Below are positions 25,442-38,378 of a DNA stretch of 64,000 nt, one piece after another; the first letter of the stretch is position 1; the number at the start of each line of letters is the position of its first letter. Under the pieces are notes generated by a model, which was not told where the DNA came from, did not search any database, and was given only the letters and a program-made list of their open reading frames with translations. Origin of the DNA: Rutidosis leptorrhynchoides (taxonomy: Eukaryota; Streptophyta; Magnoliopsida; Asterales; Asteraceae); the NCBI RefSeq assembly GCF_046630445.1, contig NC_092333.1, forward strand, positions 1,264,001 to 1,328,000. Reading direction: 5' to 3'. Both the position numbers and the translations under genes were made by a program.

Positions 25442-25638
25442 CTATCGCACAATATCAAACACGTTAAGAGATTAATATATCACATAATATTTATATGTTA
25501 ATAATATATAGTTTCCAACAAAAAGTGTTAAGCAATCGTTTTAAAAAAAAAAATACGGTCGAAGTCCAGACTCACTAATGCATCCTAACAAACTCGGTAA
25601 GACACACTAATGCAATTTTCTGGTTCTCTAAGACCAAC

Positions 25639-25650
25639 GCTCGGATACCA
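25639..25650 (-). other. Primer-binding site of A2
   Basis: GCTCGGATACCA is the reverse complement of TGGTATCCGAGC, one mismatch from the initiator methionine tRNA site TGGTATCAGAGC. It lies two bases from the 5' LTR start at 25653. Confidence 0.8.
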
Positions 25651-28600
25651 ACTGAAATGTCCCGTTCATATTAATTATAAACGTTTCATATTAATTGATT
25701 TCTTTGCGAGGTTTTTGACCTCTATATGAGGTGTTTTTCAAAGACTGCATTCAATTTTTAAAACAAACCATAACCTTTAAAATATTATGACGATTATCAA
25801 ATGATGATAATCTAAAATATAGCGTTTTCACACGACCATTACATAATGGTTTACAATCATATTACACGACAATATATGTCTTCGAATGCAGTTTTTAAAC
25901 AATATTATACAAGCATGCTGACTCCAACTCTTGTCCATAAATTAACATGCAACAACGGAAGCTCTTAATAATCACCTAAGAATAAACATGCTTTAAACGT
26001 CAACAAAAATGTTGGTGAGTTATAGGTTTAACCTATATATCAAATTGTAATAATAGACCACAAGATTTTATCTTTCAATAACATGTAATCTGCATAAAAA
26101 TCATTCATATGGTTGAACACCTGGTAATCGACATTAACAAAATGCATCTAGAATATCCCCATATATATATCGAAGTACTAAAGCAGTTCAAATTCTCTGA
26201 CTGGGGCGTGTCAAAGTCCATAGATCTATCTTTAGGATTCACGTCAATTGGTGGCAATTATAATAAACACCAATTCTTAGGCTACCAAGTTCAACAAGGG
26301 CGATATCCGGTATAACGATTCAACATAGAATGTAGTTTCAATACTTGTGTCTATTTTGTAAATCATTTTCAAAACTGCATGTATTCTCATCTCAAAAATA
26401 TTAGATAGTAAAAATGAGACTATAACTCACTTTCACAGATTTTTCCTTCGTCAAGAAAATAAGACTTGGCCACGGGTCGATTCACGAACCTATAACGAAT
26501 ATATACATATATATCAAAGTATGATCGAAATATATTCACAACATTTTTTATTACATTTTAACAATTTAAGTTTGTTAAGTTAGCAGTCCAACGTTAGTAA
26601 TCTACAACTAGTTGTCCACAGTTAGATGTATAGAAATAAATCAATATAAATTATCTCGAATCAATCCACGACCCAGCGTATACAACTCTCAGGCTAGATC
26701 AAAACTCAAAGTATATATATTATTTTGGAATCAACCTCAACCCTGTATAGCTAACTCAAGCATTACTGCATATAGAGTGTCTATGGTTGTTCCCAAATAA
26801 TATATATAGGTGGGTCGATATGATATGTCAAAATATTGTATACGTGTCTATGGTATCCCAAGATTACATAATATATGTTAGAATACATGTATAATACAAT
26901 ATAAGTTAGTTAAGTTATGATTTGTATAGATTTTTTACAAATTTCACGTAGCTACAACAAGCAAAATTATCCAATCTTGTTTTACCCATAACTTCTTCGT
27001 TTTAAATCCGTTTTGAGTGATTCAAGTTGCTATGGTTTCATAATGAACTGAAATTTATGAAACTAAACAGAAAAAGTATAAGTTTATAGTCGAAAATACA
27101 GGTTACAAGTCAATATTGTAAGAGGTAGTCATTTCAGTCGAAAGAACGACGTCTTGATGACCATTTTGAAAAACATACTTCCACTTTGAGTTTAACCATG
27201 ATTTTTGAATATAGTTTCATGTTAATAATAAAAATCATTTTCCCAGAAGAACGACTTTTAAATCAAAGTTTATTATAGTTTTTAATTATCAAACCCAAAA
27301 CAGCCCGCGGTTTTACTACGACGGCGTATGTGCGGTTTTACGGTGTTCATCGTGTTTCCAGGTTTTAAATCATTAAGTTAGCATATCATATAGATATAGA
27401 ACATGTGTTTAGTTGATTTTAAAAGTCAAGTTAGAAGGATTAACTTTATTTGCGAACAAGTTTAGAATTAACTAAACTATGTTCTAGTGATTACAAGTTT
27501 AAATCATCGAATAAGATAGTTATGTATATATGAATCGAATGATGTTATGAACATCATTACTACCTCAAGTTTAGTAGGTAAACCTACTGGAAGTGATAAT
27601 AAATGATCTAGCTTCAAAGGATCTTGGATGGCTTGAAAGTTCTTGAAGTAGAATCATGACACGAAAACAAGTTCAAGTAAGATTTTTACTCGAATTAAGA
27701 TAGTTTATAGTTATAGAAATTGAATCAAAGTTTGAATATGAGTATTACCTTGAATAAGAAAGATAACCTACTATAAATAACAAATGTTTCTTGATCTTAT
27801 ATGATTACTTGGAATGGATTTGAAAGCTTGGAAGTAGACTTGCAAACTTGAAAGTATTCTTGATTTTATGAAACTAGAACTTATAGAATTTATGAAGAAC
27901 ACTTAGAACTTGAAGATAGAACTTGAGAGAGATTAATTAGATGAAGAAAATTGAAGAATGAAAGTGTTTGTATGTGTTTTTGGTTGTTGGTATATGGATT
28001 AGATATAAAGGATGTGTAAGTTTGTTTTCTTGTAAATAATTCATGAATGATTTATAATACTTTTGTAATTTTGTGAGATATTTCATGCTAGTTGCCAAAT
28101 GATGGTTCCAACATGTTTGATGACTCATTAAGGGCTACTAAGAGCTGATCATTGAATGTATATACCAATAGTATATACAATTAGAAGCTGGGTATTGTAC
28201 GAGTACGAGTACCGAACGAATACGAGTAGAATTCTTGATGAAAATGTATGAGAATGCAATTGTAACCAATTTTGTTAAGTACAAGTATTTTGATATGTGT
28301 CTTGAAGTCTTCCAAAAGTATATTAATACATCTTAATACACTACATATATATACATTTTAACTGAGTCGTTAAGTCATCGTTAGTCGTTACATGTAAGTG
28401 TTGTTTTGAAACCTTTAAGTTAACGATCTCATTTAATGTTGTTAACCCATTGTTTATTATATCTAATGAGATGTTAAATTATTACATTATCATGATATTA
28501 TGATGTATGAATATATCTTAATATGATTTATATACATTAAAATGTCGTTACAACGATAATCGTTACATATATGTCTCGTTTCGAAATTCTTAAGTTAGTA

Positions 28601-28802
28601 GTCTTGTTTTACATATGTAGTTCATTGTTAACATACTTAATGATATATATAATTATCAGTTTATCATGTTAAATATAGTGTAACAATATCTTAATATGAT
28701 ACATATGTATTTAGTAAGACGTTGTTATAACGATAATCGTTATATATATCGTTTCGAGTTTCTTAACTTAGTAGTCTCATTTTTATGTATATAACTCATT
28801 GT

Positions 28803-29444
28803 TAGGGATGGCAATGGATACCTGATCCAGTGGATATCCATCCGATCCACCCGATTATTCGTGGATATGGACGATCTAAATGGATATGGATATGTATGTG
28901 GATGAATAAATTTCATCCATGGATGAACCTGCTTTCACCCGAAATAACTAAATATATAAATTTATCACTCAAATTAGTATCATTTATGTAGTGATATTTC
29001 ATTAATTATATTCATATTCATCTTTCTTTATATTTTCTCTAAAAATATAACTTTCTTCTTATATTTTGTTTTGTTTAAATAATCAAATGTATTTATCGTA
29101 CTTTGGTGGTTCAAATGTGATTTCATGTAACTAAAAGTAAGCAACTTACATGTCGATATCTTTACACGTTTAATAGGTTATCTATTGAATATTTGTTATA
29201 TAGATTAGTAAAATGTGACTTTCGGTCGCATAAACTATTAAAAATATTACTTTTGATAGTATATAGTGAACCACCGCTTATAATTGTTCAAAATAAAATA
29301 AATTTAAACGGATATGGATAATTATCCATTAACCCGCTTCACCCGGCGGATATGGATATGGATGGATGGAAAGTAAAAAAAATAAATGGATATGAATATG
29401 GATACGACCTCACCCGATCCATGTCCGATCCATTGCCATCCCTA
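28803..29444. mobile_element. hAT-type MITE in the A2 5' LTR
   Basis: The 642-bp insertion has near-perfect terminal inverted repeats TAGGGATGGCAATGGAT and its complement ATCCATTGCCATCCCTA. An exact 8-bp target duplication CTCATTGT flanks it (28795-28802 and 29445-29452). The other A2 LTR has the empty site near 7667. Eight-base duplications and TAGGG-type ends are typical of hAT elements. No transposase is encoded. Repeated GGATATGGATATGGAT motifs occur near both ends as subterminal repeats. Confidence 0.93.
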
Positions 29445-29686
29445 CTCATTGTTAATATACCTAATGAGATACGTACTTATCATAATATCATGTTAACTAT
29501 ATATATATATATGTATATCCATATATATATATCATCATATAGTTTTTACAAGTTTTAACGTTCGTGAATCGCCGGTCAATTTGGGTGGTCAATTGTCTAC
29601 ATGAAACCTATTTCAATTAATCAAGTCTTAACAAGTTTGATTGCTTAACATGTTGAAAACATTCAATCATGCAAATATAGTTTTCA

Positions 29687-29690
<4 letters not shown>

Positions 29691-29751
<61 letters not shown>
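29691..29751. repeat. (TA)n microsatellite
   Basis: A TA array of about 60 bases near the end of the A2 5' LTR. The matching place in the other LTR (near 7900) has only a few TA units, so it expanded after insertion. Confidence 0.95.
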
Positions 29752-29753
<2 letters not shown>

Positions 29754-29777
29754 CATGGAAAAGTTCGGGTCACTACA

Positions 29778-31100
29778 GATGCGCTGCACCCTTAAGGTGG
29801 TGTGCCGCACCTTGTAGCTTGAAAATTTATCCTGAACTTCTGAATTTGAAATTTGGGATTTTAGTGTTAAGGTGCGCCGCTTTTTGAACCTGGTGCGCCG
29901 CACCACTATACTGCACTTCCAAAATCTTGATTTTTCACTTGGAATTGTCCATTTTGCAATCCCTTTTCACTTTGAATCATGCCTTGCACTTTGATCAATA
30001 AATAGGTTAGATTTTTGGTCAATTTTACACCAATATGAGCTTTTAGCCTTGAACCGACACTTTTGCACAAATAACCATCTTTTGGGCCCAATGATCCTCA
30101 AAACCGAATGTAATGAGGTAGATATTGCTAAGTAAAACGTGTATAATTCGAGCAATATCAACAACTTTGAACAATTTTTAAACAACTTTTTAACGAATTT
30201 CTGGATGATTTTTTAACAACTTTCTTTTTTTTATTTTTTTATTTTTTACGGTTTCTTAGCTGCTTTTCAAACTTTTTTTTCAATTTTATTAACAATTTTT
30301 TTCTTTTTACCCACATTAATCGTATATATAAGTAGTTTGTATATAATCGAAATGAAAAAACGTCAACCTTTTCTTAAAAACATATACTTAGAAAAAAAAT
30401 TGTATCTCAAAAATAAAAGGTCCACCGTCACAACGTGACCCAAAACTTGTTACTAAGATCACTCTGTATCGTAACTAAAATATTCATTATCTTAACCTTC
30501 CACATCAGCGACACACCAACACCAATATTCTATAACTAACCCATAACTGAATGCTCAATATCATGACTAAAACAATATCCCTCTTAATATACAACGTACA
30601 AGCATTAAAGCATCAAGTCCAAACAATAAAAAGTCATTGGGACGCATAAATTCTATAATTAAGCCTCATACCTCAGTTAAATCCATTGTGAAAACGGATA
30701 ATTAAAACGGATAACTAGCTCTTGGGTAACTAACGGGTAGCCAGCTGTAGGGAGTGTTCTAATATCTAGCTAGTTATAATAACCGTAAGGAGTGGTCTAA
30801 TATCTATCTAGCTAGTTATAATAATCATCTCATAATCTGGTAATTAATATTAATATTAATATTAATATTAATATTAATATTAATTAATATTAATATTAAT
30901 ATTAATATAATAATAATAATGGAGTAATAATTTTAATAATATGTGTCGCTCATTCAACGGCTGTTATGAAAGCAAAAAGGGACGGTCGAGTCTAAATTAG
31001 AATGAATGAATAAACAGTCCCTGAAGTTATATAAAACAAACAACTTTAGTCCCTTATAGCTTATAAAAAATCGAGTAGTTTAGTTTTGTCAACATAATTT
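29778..31100. other. Intergenic region without a gene
   Basis: No convincing coding region. The first 140 bases hold three GC-rich copies of a GGTGCGCCGC or GTGCCGCACC motif. 30190-30310 is very T-rich. 30700-30830 holds short direct repeats (TCTAATATCTA...TAGTTATAATAA, twice). 30844-30906 is a TAATAT array. Low-complexity AT sequence continues up to the transporter promoter region. Confidence 0.7.
30844..30906. repeat. (TAATAT)n microsatellite
   Basis: About ten tandem hexamers, with one phase shift in the middle, followed by a short ATA run. Confidence 0.93.
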
Positions 31101-31793
31101 CAATTGTTGTTCGTTGTATGTACTTTCTCAGTCTCTATAGTATATATATATATTATATTATATATGTCGCTTTGCTTGTTGTCTTTCATTCCTCGTTTTG
31201 CTAATTATTGGGTGATAGATCTATCAACTCGAATGAAGCAGCAGCAAGGAGGTGGTTTCTATTTGATTTTTGTCATCATTACTTGATTTGTTTCGGACAC
31301 TATTCAATTACAATTACAATTACAATTACAATTACAATCATGATGACAATGACGATCTCTTGATATTGTTTCATTTGAGTTCAGAAACTGATCCGACTTC
31401 CTTCACTCATATCTCATTAGGAGGGTTTAGTTTACTATTGGTTGCTTGTTTTCTTGCCAGTATCAATCACAACATGAAGTTCTTAATTAATATATGAATG
31501 AATCTTAGATAGATCTGGGTTTTGTTCATCGTCGATTCCAACTTCAGTTTTTGGTAACTACCCTTCTAACTTGGAAATTAAATTGATTTTGTAATACACA
31601 CTTATTAGCTGAACACTACTAGAGTAGCATATATATTATTATACGGAGTATTATATATGTACTTTTTGTGCAGCTTCTTAATTAAACAAGAGAAGAGAAG
31701 AGAAGAGAAGAGAAGAGAAGATTATATCAATCAATCAATTAATATTATTATTATTATTAATCAAGCAAAATATTGTAGAGTAAAAATAAAAGG
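31101..31793 (+). promoter_or_regulatory. Upstream region and leader of the sugar transporter
   Basis: A TATA-like stretch (31141-31160), a short CAATTA array (31308-31338) and an AGAGA array (about 31689-31720) precede the start codon. GA repeats in leaders are known binding sites of plant BPC/GAGA factors; their role here is inference. The transcription start and any leader intron cannot be fixed from sequence alone. The start context AAAAGGATGAGT is favourable. Confidence 0.4.
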
Positions 31794-34735
31794 ATGAGTG
31801 GAGCTGTGCTTGTGGCTGTTGCTGCTGCTGTTGGTAACTTACTTCAAGGATGGGATAACGCCACTATAGCAGGTACACTCTATCTGTACTTAGTCTTATT
31901 CTAAAATCTATCTAAAATGTTGTTTATGTTCCTGCAAACTAGCTTATAATTATAATTATCTAAAGCTAAATAAATAAATAAATAAATAAGTAAATACCGG
32001 ATCTTATGCTAAGATGAAAACTGATTTTTTGTTTGCAATTATTATGTAATATATTCAGGGGCTGTGCTATACATAAAGAAAGAGTTCAAGTTGGAAAGTG
32101 AGCCGACTATGGAAGGTCTAATTGTGGCTACCTCACTGATTGGGGCAACCTTGGTTACGACTTGTTCGGGTGGAATTTCAGATTGGCTTGGTCGACGTCC
32201 GATGCTCATCATCTCTTCCGTCCTCTACTTTGTTAGCGGTCTTGTTATGTTATGGTCACCCAATGTTTACATACTTTTGTTGGGTCGGTTATTAGACGGA
32301 TTTGGTATTGGGTTGGCTGTTACTCTTGTACCTGTTTATATATCAGAAACTGCACCTCCTGAAATAAGAGGGTCTCTGAATACATTGCCTCAGTTTACTG
32401 GTTCAGGTGGGATGTTCTTGTCCTACTGCATGGTGTTTGGGATGTCATTAATGGAGTCACCTAATTGGAGGTTGATGCTTGGTGTTCTATCCATCCCATC
32501 ACTTATTTATTTACTTGTTACCATATTTTTCTTGCCCGAGTCTCCAAGGTGGCTTGTTAGCAAAGGAAGAATGCAAGAAGCCAAACAGGTTCTGCAGAGG
32601 CTACGCGGCAGACAAGACGTCTCAGGCAGGCCAAACTAACTTACTTCTTTCATTCAATCTTCCTTTGCTAATTTATTACTCTATTAAAATTATTAATGTC
32701 TTGTGAAACCAACCAAATGTACCAATTTTTACTCTTTTTATTAGATTAGATTTGGTTATGTCTTGATAACTTATACGGCCACATCCTGATTTCTTCTACA
32801 AACATGACCGTACATTTTTTTTTTTTGTAGATATTTTCTAATGCTTTAATGTTTAATATGATATGATGATATGATAGGTGAGATGGCTTTACTAGTTGAA
32901 GGCCTTGGAGTGGGGGGTGAAACATCTATAGAAGAATACATAATTGGCCCTGCAAATGATCTTGAACAAGATCAAGACAAAGTCAAGCTGTACGGTCATG
33001 AAGCCGGGGTCTCGTGGATTGCACGACCCGTGACTGGACAGAGTATGCTTGGTATTGCATCTCGTCAAGGAAGTACTATAAACGCAAGTGTGCCTCTTAT
33101 GGACCCACTTGTGACCCTGTTTGGAAGTGTCCATGAAAGGCTACCAGATGCTGGTGGTGGTAGCAAAGGAAGCATGCTATTTCCACACTTTGGAAGCATG
33201 TTTAGTGTTACTGGAAACCAAACCAAACACGAAATGGAGGAGGAGGAATGGGAGGAAGAAAGTACGGGTGGTAGAGAAGGTGATGAGTATGGTGGATCTG
33301 ATGATGCTGGTGGGAATGATTCTGATGATAATAATTTGCATTCTCCATTGATTTCCCGGCAAACGACCAGTATAGAGAAAGACATGATTCAGCCTGCTGC
33401 TGCTGCTTTGTGTGGTAGTAGTATTGTGCAAAGCGCTGGTGGTGGTGGTGGTGGTGTGAGTAGCACAGGAATTGGTGGTGGTTGGCAGCTTGCATGGCAG
33501 TGGACAGAAAGGCAAGGGGAAGATGGAAAGAAAGAAGGAGGGTTTAAAAGAATCTATTTGCATCAAGAAGCTGGTGGTGTTGGTGGTACTGGATCTCAAC
33601 GCGGCTCTTTAATTTCTATTGCTGGCGGTGCTGGTGGTGACATGGTCACAGATGGTGATGATGTCTTCCAGGCTGCAGCTTTGGTTAGTCAACCTGCACT
33701 TTACTCTAAGGATCTTGTCGATCAGCATCCAGTGGGACCAGCTATGGTTCACCCATCTGAAATCAAAGGCCCCAGCTGGAAGGATCTTTTTGAACCCGGA
33801 GTCAAACATGCACTCTTTGTTGGTGTTGGTCTTCAGATTCTTCAACAGGTATTTTGTTTCTTTTTTTAGACAAGAAATGAAAATATTAATCTTACTTTAC
33901 TGTTTGCATGCATGCAGTTCTCAGGCATCAATGGAGTTCTTTACTACACGCCTCAGATTCTTGAGGAGGCAGGTGTTGGTGTTCTTTTGTCAAATCTGGG
34001 CATAAGTTCAACCTCATCATCTCTACTTATAAGCTGCATCACTACTTTGTTAATGCTTCCCTGCATTGCTGTCGCCATGAGGCTCATGGACATCTCCGGG
34101 AGAAGGTGTAACTACTTTACTTTCTGCTGTTTATAATTCTACTTTTTTTTTTTTTTTTTTATTACTCCATATTAAATTAAATTATATATATATATTTTTT
34201 ATTTTATACCTGACATTGATTTTAAGTTTGAAGAAATGGTGGTTTGAGAAACATTATCTGAATTTATATATATTTATTAATTTACTGCAGGAGTCTGCTG
34301 TTGACTACAATTCCAGTGTTGATTTTGACCCTTGTAATCTTGGTTGTTGGAAGTGTAATAAACTTTGGGAGCATGGTGAATGCAGCCATCTCAACAGCTA
34401 GCGTCGTGGTGTATTTTTGTTGTTTTGTCATGGGATTTGGTCCAATTCCAAACATTCTTTGTGCAGAGATATTCCCAACTCGAGTGCGTGGACTATGCAT
34501 TGCCATTTGTGCCCTCACATTCTGGATCTGTGACATCATTGTTACTTACTCTCTTCCCGTCTTGCTAACTTCCATTGGTCTCTCGGGTGTTTTTGGATTG
34601 TATGCCATTGTATGTGTCATCGCATGGGTGTTTGTTTTCTTGAAGGTCCCAGAAACTAAAGGAATGCCACTTGAAGTTATTACAGAGTTCTTCGCTGTTG
34701 GTGCAAAACAGGCTGCAGCTGCCAAGAACAATTAA
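31794..34735 (+). CDS. TST: Tonoplast monosaccharide transporter (TST/TMT type)
   Basis: Exons by splice sites and homology: 31794-31872, 32059-32625, 32878-33848, 33918-34105, 34291-34735; 2250 bases, 749 residues. It is an MFS proton-coupled sugar antiporter, by family loading glucose, fructose or sucrose into the vacuole. The start MSGAVLVAVAAAVGNLLQGW is the family's usual N terminus. Sugar-porter motifs: SDWLGRRP, GRLLDGFGIG, PVYISETAPPEIRG, PESPRWL, LQILQQFSGINGVLYYTPQI, RLMDISGRR and PETKG. A long hydrophilic loop between helices 6 and 7 (about residues 215-520), diagnostic of TSTs, carries HSPLISRQTTSIEKDM, acidic runs and a glycine run. Intron 2 (32626-32877) starts GC. No stops or frameshifts in the exons. 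This is the only clear host gene here. Which TST paralogue it is remains open. Confidence 0.95.
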
Positions 34736-37042
<2,307 letters not shown>

Positions 37043-37371
37043 TGTTACTTGGGTTTGGACTAGCATCTATTGGTGTCACTTGAAAGTGTAGTGAACTACC
37101 CAAAGAGACGATCATATCCTTTGATCGTAGGTTTCTCTCCGTTCATCAGTTTCTTCAAGAAAGGTATACCGTTAACTCCTCTTTTGTTTTATATTCATGA
37201 CAATTATTATGGTGTAGCTGGATCATTGGAAAAGATTAATCGTGTGCATGTTTTATTTAATAAGTGATTATTTAATCTTGTAAAATTTGTTCATAAAATA
37301 ATAAAAGATTATTATTTTAATTATCCGCTGCGTTAATCTAAATTGTTAAAAGTACACACGATTATCCAACA
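37043..37371 (+). repeat. Copia-type LTR
   Basis: The 329-base LTR candidate begins TGTTACTTGG and ends ATCCAACA, and is followed by one base and a methionine-tRNA primer site. Size and TGTT/AACA ends fit Ty1/copia. No 3' partner was found in the window. The internal sequence continues to 38033, where B1 is inserted, and resumes at 48962. Confidence 0.65.
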
Positions 37372-37372
37372 G

Positions 37373-37385
37373 TGGTATCAGAGCC
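37373..37385 (+). other. Primer-binding site after the copia-type LTR
   Basis: TGGTATCAGAGCC matches the initiator methionine tRNA primer site and starts one base after the LTR end. Confidence 0.85.
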
Positions 37386-38028
37386 GTTTTTACACCATCT
37401 TAATTGTCGCGTGATTTTCTTAAAATTTAGCTTTGTGGTGAATTGGTAAAAGTCAAAACCTTTATGGTTTTGAAAGTCAACTTTGTTGATTACCTCATGA
37501 CGCACGAATAAGATCTGAAAAAAGTCACTGCTATAAATTTTGAATTTATTTAGTATGGCTTGAATAATTGTTGTTTATTTCATTTCATGGTTGTACACAT
37601 GCATTGTAACCATGGACAAGCCATATGTAGGTTTTAATAATGTAGTTATTAAAATAGTGATTGCACACATAGCCCATAATGCCCCGACCTATGTATGATT
37701 GTTGTGATTGTTGATTACGGCAATATTAAGTCATGTTGATTATTTAATTTTATTAGAAAAGTCATTTTGAAGCCAAAAGTTGTATTATATTTATTTTTCA
37801 TTTTCATAGTATTGTATTTAAGTTTATTCTAAATTGTAAAAGTATTAGATTAGTTGTATTTTTCAATTTTAAATAAATCTAATAAGATGAAGATTAAAGA
37901 TAAAGATGCAACGTAGACTTTGACTTAGAAGATGGCGAATAGGTCAAGTTGACACCGATGGCGTTTGTCAAGTTTTCACTTGATTCTTGAATTAAGTGGG
38001 AGCTACGATATTACCCTTATTTTGACCT

Positions 38029-38033
38029 CTTGA
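38029..38033. repeat. Target-site duplication of B1, left copy
   Basis: CTTGA directly precedes the B1 LTR (TGTGACGACC). The right copy at 48962-48966 is identical. Confidence 0.9.
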
Positions 38034-38309
38034 TGTGACGACCCGGAAATTTTCGACCAAATTTAAACTTAATCTTTATATAATTCCGACACGATAAGCA
38101 AAGTCTCTAATATTGAGTCTAAAAAATTCTTGAATTGGTTACATGAATTCAGTTAACCTTTGATCATGCCCGATAATTCACGAACATTTATGTGTAGATA
38201 AATATGTAAATAAAAAAAAATGTGTATATATTAACTTGAATGAATATTATACCATTTAATCATTTGAATTAAATGTGTAAAGTAATATACAAAATAAAGA
38301 AGATGTTAT

Positions 38310-38378
<69 letters not shown>

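Larger units (their letters stand above)
25653..29777 (-). repeat. 5' LTR of A2
   Basis: On the plus strand it begins TGAAATGTCCCG and ends GGTCACTACA. The 4125 bases include the 642-bp hAT MITE (28803-29444) and a TA array (29691-29751). Without these it is about the length expected from A1. Between 26590 and 26860 it resembles B internal sequence. Confidence 0.86.

Noticed and set aside
33177..33599. Antisense frame opposite the sugar transporter exon 3, and others near it
   Set aside because: Shadow frames created by Gly- and Glu-rich codons of the sense gene; no independent support.
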